From NCBI GenBank assembly GCA_938014855.1, contig CALLQM010000321.1, positions 1 to 7,054 on the forward strand: a DNA stretch of 7,054 nucleotides, written 5' to 3'. The position numbers and the translations under genes were made by a program. The notes under the pieces are model-generated. The model worked only from the letters and a program-made list of their open reading frames with translations, had not been told where the DNA came from and did no database searches. This stretch comes from an uncultured Clostridia bacterium (GTDB taxonomy: Bacteria > Bacillota > Clostridia > Oscillospirales > Ruminococcaceae). Below, piece after piece: positions 1 through 5,809 of this stretch. The first letter of the stretch is position 1; every line of letters starts with the position of its first letter.

Positions 1-1599
1 CTTGACCGCGAGGGAAAAGTGGTAAAGGAAGAAAAGGAAATCACCGTCCCCGCCTTTAAGGTTATAACCGTCTTTGATATTTCGCAGACCGAGGGCAAGG
101 AGTTTACCGACCTTTCCGTTAAACCGCTGCTTGCCGATGTGGAGCAGTACGAGGATTTTTTCGCCGCCCTTGAAAAAGCGTCCCCCGTCCCGATTGCATT
201 TGAGCAGATCACAAACGGCGCAAATGGGTATTTCAGTTTGACCGACAAGCGTATTGCAATCAAAGAGGGCGTGAGTGAATTACAGGCGGTAAAGACCGCC
301 ATTCACGAAATCGCCCATGCGAAGCTGCACGACGTAGACTTAAACGCCCCGCCGGAGCAGCAAAACCGCGTTGACCGCCATACCTGCGAGGTAGAAGCGG
401 AAAGCGTCGCTTATACGGTTTGCCAGCATTTCGGCCTTGATACTTCCGATTACTCTTTCGGCTATGTGGCTGGTTGGAGCAGCGGCAAGGAAATGACCGA
501 GTTAAAAGCGTCCCTTGAAACAATACAGACCACCGCAAAGGAACTCATTACCGAGATTGAGGGGCATTTTACCGAGTTGCAGCAGCAGCGGCAAGCCGAG
601 CAGGAGCAGGGCGATACCTTTTCCATTTATCAGTTAAAGCGCGGGGACGAAACAAGGGACTTGCGCTTTGAGCCTTATGACCGTCTGCAAGCGGCTGGAC
701 TTACCATTGACCGGGTAAATTATGAACTCGTCTATACTGCACCGCTTACAAAGGATCTGACGCTGGGCGACATTTGGGAAAGGTTTAATATCGACCACCC
801 CGCCGACTTTAAGGGGCATAGCCTTTCCGTTTCCGACATTGTTGTGCTTCATCAGAACGACGAGGACACCGCCCACTATGTAGACAGTATCGGTTTTCAG
901 CAAGTGCCGGAGTTTTTGCAGGAGCAGCAGACCCCCGTATTTGACAAGCTGCCGCCCGAACAGCAGCAAGCCTTGTCCGACACCGTACAAGACACTTTGC
1001 AAATGCTGGTTGACGCAGACAAGCGGATTTATGGCGACGTTACGGGCAAGACCCTTGAAGCAATCGCGGCGCAAGGATATTCCTACAAGGACGGGCAGCT
1101 TGAAAAGCAGCAGCCGGAAGCGACCCCCGACAGCCTTTTGACCGGTGAAACCGTTAGAACGCCGAGGGGCGATTTTCATATTACCGATCTGAGCCGTGGC
1201 CAGAGGGAAGCGGCGGGATTTGGTTTTCACCATGCGTCGGAGGACGGGAAGTATCTCATTATGGGGAATGGCACACAGGCTTATGCCATAGCCGCCGAGC
1301 AGCCGCAGCGGGATAATCCCTTAAAGCACGTCGAGGACACCATAGAGCAGAACGACAACAATTTTGACGGGCTTAGCAACAATACGCCGCAAACGCCCAC
1401 CGTTGCAGATTTTGAGCAGCGGGCAAAGGCGGGGGAAGCGATTTCCGTTACCGACCTTGCAAAAGCGGTAAAAGCCGAGAAACGGGAACAGCCGCAGAAA
1501 AAACCGTCCATTTTGAAGAAGCTGGACGAATACAAGAAACAGGCGGCGCAGCAGCCGAAAGATAAACAGAAAGAGCATAAAAAGGATTTGGAGGTTTGA
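1..1599 (+). CDS. ArdC/YodL/DUF4316-type ICE protein with zincin motif, 5'-truncated
   Basis: The frame is open to the left edge, so the start lies outside the window; the GTG at 19 is only an internal codon. Residues are counted from base 1. The first ~30 residues (FKVITVFDISQTEGK) resemble the end of an ArdC-type ssDNA-binding antirestriction domain. An HEIAHAKLH zincin motif follows at 102-110, with acidic residues at about 130-134 (EVEAE) as possible third zinc ligand, as in ArdC/ImmA-like metalloproteases. A YodL-like region spans about 207-306 (SIYQLKRG, FEPYDRLQAAGL, GHSLSVSDIVVLHQ). A TPRGDFHITDLS region lies at about 387, and a Gln/Lys-rich DUF4316-like tail ends the protein (KKPSILKKLDEYKKQ). 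Such proteins sit beside transfer genes in Tn1549-like ICEs. A role in protecting incoming DNA is inferred; the exact function of YodL/DUF4316 domains is unknown. The stop is 4 nt before the next gene, so the two are co-transcribed. Confidence 0.88.
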   Translation, partial: LDREGKVVKEEKEITVPAFKVITVFDISQTEGKEFTDLSVKPLLADVEQYEDFFAALEKASPVPIAFEQITNGANGYFSLTDKRIAIKEGVSELQAVKTAIHEIAHAKLHDVDLNAPPEQQNRVDRHTCEVEAESVAYTVCQHFGLDTSDYSFGYVAGWSSGKEMTELKASLETIQTTAKELITEIEGHFTELQQQRQAEQEQGDTFSIYQLKRGDETRDLRFEPYDRLQAAGLTIDRVNYELVYTAPLTKDLTLGDIWERFNIDHPADFKGHSLSVSDIVVLHQNDEDTAHYVDSIGFQQVPEFLQEQQTPVFDKLPPEQQQALSDTVQDTLQMLVDADKRIYGDVTGKTLEAIAAQGYSYKDGQLEKQQPEATPDSLLTGETVRTPRGDFHITDLSRGQREAAGFGFHHASEDGKYLIMGNGTQAYAIAAEQPQRDNPLKHVEDTIEQNDNNFDGLSNNTPQTPTVADFEQRAKAGEAISVTDLAKAVKAEKREQPQKKPSILKKLDEYKKQAAQQPKDKQKEHKKDLEV

Positions 1600-1603
1600 T
1601 AGC

Positions 1604-1813
1604 ATGAATACCCGCTTTACCATTGAGGAAGAAAACATTGTTGCGATCTACGCCGAGGACAGCCGGGAAACAACGCTTGAAAATATCCTTGCCGCCATGC
1701 CCTACATGGACGAGGATATGCGCCAGCTTGCCGCCGCAGCGGTGAACAAGCTGCAAGCCATGACGGACAGCGAGTTTTCCGAAAGGGAGTTTATCTTGAC
1801 CGACGAGGAATAG
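1604..1813 (+). CDS. Transposon-transfer assisting protein (TTRAP family)
   Basis: This encodes a 69-aa acidic protein. The start (MNTRFTIEEENIVAIY), the central motif (ENILAAMPYMDEDMRQLAAAAVNKL) and the length match the TTRAP family of small proteins found at the end of ICE transfer operons; the match is from memory of the family. The name is historical and no biochemical activity is established. GGAGG at 1590-1594 lies 9 nt before the ATG and inside the end of the preceding gene. Only 4 nt separate it from the upstream stop codon, so it is the last gene of that operon. A strong intrinsic terminator begins 8 nt after the stop. No signal peptide or membrane segment is visible; the protein is probably cytoplasmic and largely helical. 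Confidence 0.87.
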   Translation: MNTRFTIEEENIVAIYAEDSRETTLENILAAMPYMDEDMRQLAAAAVNKLQAMTDSEFSEREFILTDEE

Positions 1814-1821
1814 CCCATAGA

Positions 1822-1872
1822 GAACAGGGGCGCGGTTGCCGATTTCCGGCACCGCGCCCCTGTTCTTTTTTT
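1822..1872 (+). terminator. Strong intrinsic terminator after the transfer operon
   Basis: A perfect 15-bp GC-rich stem pairs 1822-1836 with 1851-1865. It is capped by a 4-bp inner stem (1838-1841 with 1847-1850) and a 5-nt loop. Seven T residues follow at 1866-1872. There is no A-tract on the 5' side, so it works on the plus strand only and does not serve the convergent relaxase gene. Confidence 0.93.
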
Positions 1873-2014
1873 GTCCTTGCGTGGACAATTAGAAAGCCGT
1901 TTTTGCGGGTTTGAATATACTTTATCGTCTATGTCGTTTTCATGCGCTGGAAGCCGCAGAAACACAGGCGTTTTCAGCCCTTAACATTCCACTTGCCACC
2001 CCATGTTTTGCGCC

Positions 2015-3349
2015 TTATCGCTCCTGCTCCCGCGCCCTGCTTTGGGACGGGTAAAGAATACTATCGACGTTCTTTTTGACAATGCCGTATTCTTGCATTT
2101 GCTTTTTCGCTTGGCGGTAATCCTCATACAATTTGGTTTTCCTGTCGTTTAAGCTTCTATACTCCTTGCGCAGCGCGGCGAGATCGGGCAGCTTCTTTAT
2201 CTGCATTTCCTTTAATGCCCTTGCCGCAGCTTCAAACAGGATAATTTCGCTTTCATGCCCCCGCAGATACTTTTCCTTGTCCGGCGATTTTCGGTATTCA
2301 TCGTAAATCGGTTTTAACTGTCCGTATGTGGTGGTGTGCTTGATAAGCAGCGACAAATCAGACATACGCTGTTCCACTTCCTTAACCGCCTTTGCCGCCG
2401 CGTCATGAGCGGTCATAATATCGGCTATCTTGCTTTCAAGTTCGCTATAATACTCAATCTTGTTTTCGGTTAGGAAGTTCATGCTTTTAGCAGCCTGTTT
2501 CAGATTATGGATTTTTGCCCACCGTTCATAGCCCGCCGACTGTTGGGCTTTGATACTGTTTTCAAGATCGACGACAAGCCGGATTTTCTTATCTTCCCGC
2601 AGCGTTTTTGTTTTGGCAACATACACGCCCTTGATACGCTCCTTTATCGCTTCTTCCGTATAGGCCGCGCCGAGCGTCTTTGTGCGGGTAAACCGTTCCT
2701 GTCCGGCAGCGCGAAAGGAAATGTATTTGCCCTGTTTGATTTCATACCCCATTTCCTGCAAGCGGCGCAGCAGTTCGTCAAAATCTTTCACTTGGGGAAT
2801 GAGAGTATCTATCGCCGTTTTCAGCTTTGCTTTGTAGCTTGTCCCTTGCTTTTCGGCGGTGTATTCTGCATAGCTTTTTCCCTTGTCCTGTCCCGGTACG
2901 ACGACGGATAGCCCATGCTCTTTACATATCCTGTCGCTGGTGCGCCGGATAAAGTGATAGCTTTGCTTGTTGGAATGGTACTTTTTGTAGTCAACGAAGC
3001 TAACCGCGTTGAAAATCAAGTGATTATGCAGATGGTCTTTATCGACGTGAGTTGTCAAAACAAACTCATACTTGCCGCCTAATACCGCCCCGGCAAGTTC
3101 CATGCCGATTTTGTGCGCTTCTTCCGGTGTGGTTTCTCCCACCGCAAAGGATTGTATCAAGTGCCGCCCTAAATGTGTGCCGCGATCTCCGGCAGCTTCC
3201 CGCGTCCATGCAAACTCAATATCGGCGGTTTCCAGCCCGCAGCCGAAAGAGGACGCAAGCAGCTTCCCGTCTGTCTTTTCGGGATTTAAGATATAGTCTA
3301 TCGCAGCCTTTAAGGTTGATTTAATAGGGTGCGTCTTTGTAACCGCCAT
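2015..3349 (-). CDS. MOBP-type relaxase / mobilization nuclease
   Basis: A 444-aa relaxase expected to nick oriT and stay bound to the 5' end of the transferred strand. The N-terminal segment HPIKSTLKAAIDYILNP carries the likely catalytic tyrosine, Tyr19. Motif III is complete at residues 101-110 (HVDKDHLHNH), giving the His/Asp metal-binding set of MOBP relaxases. The nuclease domain covers roughly residues 1-250. The rest is charged and helical, with probable coiled coil near 280-435, and ends in a basic/acidic tail. Its ATG lies 40 nt inside the end of mobC, so translation is probably coupled; the Shine-Dalgarno is weak (GGTGGACGAG). Tn916 itself uses a different relaxase class (MOBT, Orf20), so this gene places the element nearer the Tn1549 group. 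No plus-strand-independent terminator is obvious downstream on the minus strand. Confidence 0.94.
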   Translation of the reverse strand: MAVTKTHPIKSTLKAAIDYILNPEKTDGKLLASSFGCGLETADIEFAWTREAAGDRGTHLGRHLIQSFAVGETTPEEAHKIGMELAGAVLGGKYEFVLTTHVDKDHLHNHLIFNAVSFVDYKKYHSNKQSYHFIRRTSDRICKEHGLSVVVPGQDKGKSYAEYTAEKQGTSYKAKLKTAIDTLIPQVKDFDELLRRLQEMGYEIKQGKYISFRAAGQERFTRTKTLGAAYTEEAIKERIKGVYVAKTKTLREDKKIRLVVDLENSIKAQQSAGYERWAKIHNLKQAAKSMNFLTENKIEYYSELESKIADIMTAHDAAAKAVKEVEQRMSDLSLLIKHTTTYGQLKPIYDEYRKSPDKEKYLRGHESEIILFEAAARALKEMQIKKLPDLAALRKEYRSLNDRKTKLYEDYRQAKKQMQEYGIVKKNVDSILYPSQSRAREQER

Positions 3350-3639
3350 ATCTCGTCCACCGCCTTTTTAATGTCCTCTATATCCTGCCTGTAAACCGTC
3401 CCCGTCGCATTGGCGCGTTTTGCAATTTGGTTGATGTTCCGGCTCACCGCTTGCAGTTCCCGGATATATGCTTTTGTGTCGCTTCGGTCAACGACAAGAA
3501 TATACCCGTCTATCGCCATTTTACGGAAGTATGCCCCATACTGCTTTATGGGAAGCTGCTTCATCTTCTCGTCGATCAGCCGCTTTTCTTCTTCCGTAAC
3601 GTAAAACTTCATCTGTATATTTCTCTTTCGGTTTTCCAT
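3310..3639 (-). CDS. MobC-like relaxosome accessory protein
   Basis: A 109-aa basic protein. The N-terminus (NIQMKFYVTEEEKRLIDEKM) looks like a ribbon-helix-helix DNA-binding domain. The segment FRKMAIDGYI at about 38-47 and the SRNINQIAKRAN motif at 66-77 are typical of MobC proteins, which bind oriT and help the relaxase melt the nick region. It is the first gene of a two-gene minus-strand operon, and the relaxase start overlaps its last 40 nt. A purine-rich AAAGGCGGTG just before the ATG serves as the ribosome binding site. That stretch is also one arm of a 13-bp inverted repeat (3646-3658 with 3741-3753), so MobC or the relaxase binding at oriT could also shut off its own operon; this is inference. 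Confidence 0.92.
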   Translation of the reverse strand: MENRKRNIQMKFYVTEEEKRLIDEKMKQLPIKQYGAYFRKMAIDGYILVVDRSDTKAYIRELQAVSRNINQIAKRANATGTVYRQDIEDIKKAVDEIWRLQRRTLLNQP

Positions 3640-3645
3640 TTCCGC

Positions 3646-3753
3646 ACCGCCTTTCGGTATAAGGGTTTGGGATTATCCCAACAAGCACTTTTCGCAAACG
3701 GGTACTCGTTTGCTGTGCTTGCTATCTACTCCATACCCCCACCGAAAGGCGGT
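3646..3753. repeat. 13-bp inverted repeat flanking the oriT candidate
   Basis: ACCGCCTTTCGGT at 3646-3658 and ACCGAAAGGCGGT at 3741-3753 are perfect inverted copies, 82 nt apart. The left arm overlaps the mobC ribosome binding site. The right arm is close to the terminator of the XRE gene. The arms enclose two smaller inverted repeats. Confidence 0.85.
3667..3721. other. Candidate oriT core (nested inverted repeats)
   Basis: Two hairpin-forming elements lie next to each other just upstream of mobC-relaxase, the usual place of a MOBP oriT. The first is TTGGGAT-T-ATCCCAA at 3667-3681. The second is a two-part stem: CAAGCAC 3682-3688 with GTGCTTG 3715-3721, and GCAAACG 3694-3700 with CGTTTGC 3707-3713, with a 6-nt loop GGTACT. 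No coding frame is credible here. The nick position cannot be read from the sequence; the assignment rests on position and repeat structure. Confidence 0.6.
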
Positions 3754-3784
3754 ATTTGTTGCGCGTTCCTTTGATTTTGGACGC

Positions 3785-3818
3785 AAAAAAAGATTGCAGC
3801 CGCCATGCGCTGCAATCT
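3785..3818 (-). terminator. Intrinsic terminator of the XRE regulator gene (minus strand)
   Basis: A perfect 10-bp stem pairs 3791-3800 (AGATTGCAGC) with 3809-3818, with an 8-nt loop. On the minus strand it is followed by a run of T residues (plus-strand A tract 3785-3790). It lies 22 nt after the stop codon of the regulator and insulates the oriT region from that transcript. Confidence 0.88.
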
Positions 3819-3840
3819 CCCGATTTCTCATATTGTGAGG

Positions 3841-4203
3841 TTAATCCTCTGCTTTTTCGACTTCCGTTATCTCCCTTGCTGTTGCGGTTACAATCCGTAT
3901 GCCTTTATCGCTCATACCGTCCAGCAGCGCGTCAAGCTGCCGCCGCCCGGTGGATTTCTCCGCATTGCTGTTCGGGAAGAAAAATTGATCTACCGAAATA
4001 TGATACCGGGTTACAAGGTCATAGAATACCTGTAAACTCGGCTGTTGTCCCTTGTTCTCGATATTCGCAAGGTAGCGCGGGGAAATATATAACTCGTCGC
4101 TTACCTTTTTGCGGCTCTCGCCGTATTCATTTCTCGCGGCTTTTATAGCTGCCCCGAAAGCCTTAAAGTCGTACAATGGTACGGGTCTTTTTGCCATTTT
4201 CAT
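3841..4203 (-). CDS. XRE-family helix-turn-helix transcriptional regulator
   Basis: A 120-aa cytoplasmic DNA-binding protein. A Cro/C1-type HTH lies at about residues 15-72; the stretch RKKVSDELYISPRYLANIENKG is the helix-turn-helix, and PSLQVFYDLVTRYHISVDQFFFP is the usual closing part of the domain. The C-terminal ~45 residues are a helical extension of unknown role. Two starts are possible. The ATG at 4203 is only 3 nt from the GG of AGGGTGA, while the ATG two codons later (4197) has a 9-nt spacing and may be the real start (MAKRPVPLYDF). The gene is divergent from the cargo promoter at 4291-4319 and has its own terminator. It may repress itself, the cargo promoter or the mob operon; no operator was proven. 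A similar regulator type (Orf9) controls Tn916. Confidence 0.9.
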   Translation of the reverse strand: MKMAKRPVPLYDFKAFGAAIKAARNEYGESRKKVSDELYISPRYLANIENKGQQPSLQVFYDLVTRYHISVDQFFFPNSNAEKSTGRRQLDALLDGMSDKGIRIVTATAREITEVEKAED

Positions 4204-4290
4204 TCACCCTGTTACATTTTACAGTTCACCTTTCTTTTTGGATATGTCCACACAATTCATATCATTAGGTTAAATACTTCCTGTTGTGTA

Positions 4291-4319
4291 TTGACAGTAG
4301 ACTGATTTTCTGATAAAAT
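4291..4319 (+). promoter_or_regulatory. Near-consensus sigma-A promoter of the cargo unit
   Basis: TTGACA at 4291-4296 and TAAAAT at 4314-4319 are separated by exactly 17 nt. Transcription would start near 4326, only ~7 nt before the leader-peptide ribosome binding site and ~270 nt before the first structural gene. Such a strong promoter followed by two terminators fits control by attenuation rather than at initiation. Confidence 0.85.
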
Positions 4320-4347
4320 AAAATTTATGTAAAAGGAGGCGGCGTTT

Positions 4348-4374
4348 ATGTTGCATAGCATGCGTATTAGATAA
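4348..4374 (+). CDS. Eight-residue leader peptide MLHSMRIR (macrolide-arrest type)
   Basis: The ORF is ATG plus seven codons and TAA. AAGGAGG at 4333-4339 lies 8 nt upstream, one of the best ribosome binding sites in the window, and the promoter is just ahead, so translation is very likely. The peptide MLHSMRIR closely resembles the ErmD leader (MTHSMRLR at its start) and the MefL leader of mef/mel elements (MTASMRLR, also eight residues). These comparisons are from memory of the published peptides. The final Arg-Ile-Arg is the +X+ motif at which drug-bound ribosomes stall, here with Ile7 in the P site and Arg8 in the A site. It probably acts in cis as a sensor and not as a protein. What remains inference is the inducer: macrolide or ketolide by analogy. 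Confidence 0.85.
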   Translation: MLHSMRIR

Positions 4375-4429
4375 GCATTGAAAAAAAGGATTTTCCCATT
4401 TTCAACATGGGCTTTTTTGTCATGCTTAT
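4371..4429 (+). promoter_or_regulatory. First attenuator hairpin, overlapping the leader stop codon
   Basis: A composite stem can form: 4371-4378 with 4422-4429 (8 bp, perfect), 4382-4388 with 4412-4418 (A-tract with T-tract), and 4395-4399 with 4407-4411 (CCCAT/ATGGG, 7-nt loop). The short inner hairpin followed by CTTTTTT at 4412-4418 is a weak terminator. The outer 5' arm contains the leader stop codon, so a ribosome stalled at codons 7-8 would cover it and change the fold. An outer 7-bp match (4355-4361 with 4437-4443) could extend it. Confidence 0.65.
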
Positions 4430-4554
4430 TTTGCGGATGCTATACAAAAAACTAACGACGTATAGATATAGTATAGACATAGTGCAAGCTATGCCTTAGT
4501 TTTGTTGTACTGCTCTGTGCATTATAAATGCAGGTCAATGCTCATGTTGAGGAT
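4398..4554 (+). promoter_or_regulatory. Long-range antiterminator pairing (4398-4412 with 4540-4554)
   Basis: Bases 4398-4412 (ATTTTCAACATGGGC) can pair without interruption with 4540-4554 (GCTCATGTTGAGGAT): 12 Watson-Crick and 3 G-U pairs, with a perfect 8-bp core (4402-4409 with 4543-4550). The first partner is the loop and 3' stem of the first attenuator hairpin. The second is the apical part of the terminator just before the structural genes. The two folds exclude each other. Between them, 4447-4454 can pair with 4496-4503 and 4478-4482 with 4489-4493. The pairing is seen in the sequence; the switching role is inferred. Confidence 0.55.
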
Positions 4555-4570
4555 TGACCTGCATTTTTTT
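4526..4570 (+). terminator. Strong leader terminator ahead of the cargo genes
   Basis: A perfect 12-bp stem pairs 4528-4539 (ATGCAGGTCAAT) with 4553-4564, extendable by two A-T pairs. It has an inner 4-bp stem (4541-4544 with 4548-4551) and is followed by T residues through 4570. It ends only 25 nt before the KTR start codon, so it lies between promoter and genes and should block most transcription unless antitermination occurs. Confidence 0.9.
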
Positions 4571-4595
4571 GTGTAAAAAGGACGAGTGAAATATA

Positions 4596-4781
4596 ATGCT
4601 TAAAAAATATTGGATAAAATGTCCGATTTGTAACGGAAAGACGAGAGTTCAAGTATTTCATAATACTGTATTAAAAGATTTTCCTCTTTTCTGCCCTAAA
4701 TGCAAATTGACGCATATCATTGATGTAGAAAAATTAGAGATTGTAATCAAAAATACAGAAAAACAAACTTTTATTATTTAG
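4596..4781 (+). CDS. Cysteine-rich KTR-domain small protein
   Basis: A 61-aa protein with two CxxC pairs, CPIC at residues 9-12 and CPKC at 33-36, which form a likely zinc ribbon. The segment CPICNGKTR carries the KTR signature of the Cys_rich_KTR family. Members are common in Firmicute mobile elements, often next to ribosomal-protection tetracycline genes; that association is from general knowledge, and no function is established. Here it is the first gene after the attenuator and 16 nt ahead of the radical SAM gene, so both should be induced together. The ribosome binding site AAAAAGGA ends ~13 nt before the ATG, longer than ideal. Base composition is AT-rich, like the next gene and unlike the flanking ICE modules. 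A role in nucleic acid or ribosome binding is a guess. Confidence 0.88.
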   Translation: MLKKYWIKCPICNGKTRVQVFHNTVLKDFPLFCPKCKLTHIIDVEKLEIVIKNTEKQTFII

Positions 4782-4797
4782 AAGAAAGGATATAAAA

Positions 4798-5781
4798 ATG
4801 AAACGTTTACCTAAATATACGCCTGCGGAAGTACGGAATGATCCATACGGATTTACTTACAAAGAAATGTCGGAAGTTATTGGCGAGAATGAAGCAAAAG
4901 CCTTATATGAAGAATTATATAAGCAATTACCACGCAAAAAAAATCTATCAATGTTGGTAAAAAATATTTGCAAAAGCAGTGATACTGAAAAGTATGTTTA
5001 CGAACTGAAAGACAACAAATACATTGAAACGGTTTTTATCAAGCGGCGAGATGGTGGAACTGTTTGCGTGAGCACACAAGTCGGTTGTCCTGTTGGTTGT
5101 ATTTTTTGTGAGTCCGGGCGAAATGGCTTTGTTCGTAATCTAACATCGTCAGAAATCGTACAACAGATTATATTGTTGCGTCGAAAAGTAAACCGTATCG
5201 TTTTTATGGGTATGGGAGAGCCTTTATTCAATTATGACAACTTGATAAAAGCAATCCATATTCTCCGAGATAGATATGGGCTCAACTTTCCAACCGACGG
5301 CATTACCATATCAACAGTTGGTCCGGTCGATCAATTAAAAAAATTGCGCGAGGAACATCTTAAAATTCAGTTGACAATATCTTTACACGCAGCAACACAA
5401 TCTGCAAGAAATCGTATTATTCCTCACATGCGCATATATGCTATTGAAGATGTTGTTAAGCAAGCCTTATCCTATTCTGAAAGGCATAATCGCAAAATTG
5501 TCTTTGCGTATTTGCTTTTACCGGGTATAAATGACCGGCCCTCAGATGTAAGACAACTTGCAAAATGGTTTCGGGGCAAAAAAGTTATGATTAACGTGTT
5601 ACAATACAACCCAACAAGCAATTCAAGAATTAAAGCACCACAGAAACGGGAAATAGTTGCATTCAAACATCAATTAGAGCAAGCAGGACTTGAAGTTACT
5701 ATGAGAGTTTCTCATGGCAGAGAGATTAACGCGGCTTGTGGACAGTTAGCTAACACATATAATAAATTCAAAAAAAAATGA
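4798..5781 (+). CDS. RlmN/Cfr-family radical SAM rRNA methyltransferase-like protein
   Basis: A 327-aa protein. The radical SAM cluster motif is C97-x3-C101-x2-C104 (CPVGCIFC). Both extra cysteines of the RlmN/Cfr mechanism are present: C90 (TVCVSTQ), and C314 in AACGQL, the methyl-carrying Cys. These match Cfr C105, C112, C116, C119 and C338. MGMGEP at 137-142 is the RlmN form; Cfr has MGMGEA. AYLLLPGIND (237-246) and QYNPT (269-273) instead look like Cfr (AYIMLPGVND, RYNPT). The segment before the first Cys is ~15 residues shorter than in Cfr and lacks a clear RxxQI motif. The expected reaction is methylation of 23S rRNA A2503 at C2 or C8, but the position is undecided. AAGGA at 4786-4790 is 7 nt before the ATG. 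The gene is AT-rich cargo behind an attenuator, not a housekeeping rlmN setting. A C8 methylase would act against phenicol, lincosamide, oxazolidinone, pleuromutilin and streptogramin A drugs. Confidence 0.9.
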   Translation: MKRLPKYTPAEVRNDPYGFTYKEMSEVIGENEAKALYEELYKQLPRKKNLSMLVKNICKSSDTEKYVYELKDNKYIETVFIKRRDGGTVCVSTQVGCPVGCIFCESGRNGFVRNLTSSEIVQQIILLRRKVNRIVFMGMGEPLFNYDNLIKAIHILRDRYGLNFPTDGITISTVGPVDQLKKLREEHLKIQLTISLHAATQSARNRIIPHMRIYAIEDVVKQALSYSERHNRKIVFAYLLLPGINDRPSDVRQLAKWFRGKKVMINVLQYNPTSNSRIKAPQKREIVAFKHQLEQAGLEVTMRVSHGREINAACGQLANTYNKFKKK

Positions 5782-5809
5782 TTAAAAGTGCCAGACGCAT
5801 AGACGCAGA

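Noticed and set aside
634..1233. 199-codon open frame on the minus strand
   Set aside because: It lies fully inside the ArdC/YodL gene on the opposite strand, its product resembles no protein family, and there is no start context; it is an effect of the GC-rich codons of the real gene.
1448..1965. Two minus-strand open frames across the TTRAP gene and terminator
   Set aside because: They run antisense through a recognised gene and a strong hairpin, and no ribosome binding site precedes them. A 7-codon frame MGWQVEC upstream on the same strand (about 1980-2003) was also seen but lacks support.
2507..2911. 134-codon plus-strand frame inside the relaxase gene
   Set aside because: Antisense to a conserved relaxase, no Shine-Dalgarno, and no recognisable protein; the same holds for the plus-strand frames at 3052-3324.
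3427..4148. Plus-strand frames of 115 and 130 codons over mobC, the oriT candidate and the XRE gene
   Set aside because: They cross the inverted repeats and are antisense to two recognised genes; compositions are Cys/Arg/Ser rich as in shadow frames.
4250..4289. ACACAA / TTGTGT inverted repeat upstream of the cargo promoter as an XRE operator
   Set aside because: Only 6 bp with a 28-nt gap, which is expected by chance in this AT-rich stretch.
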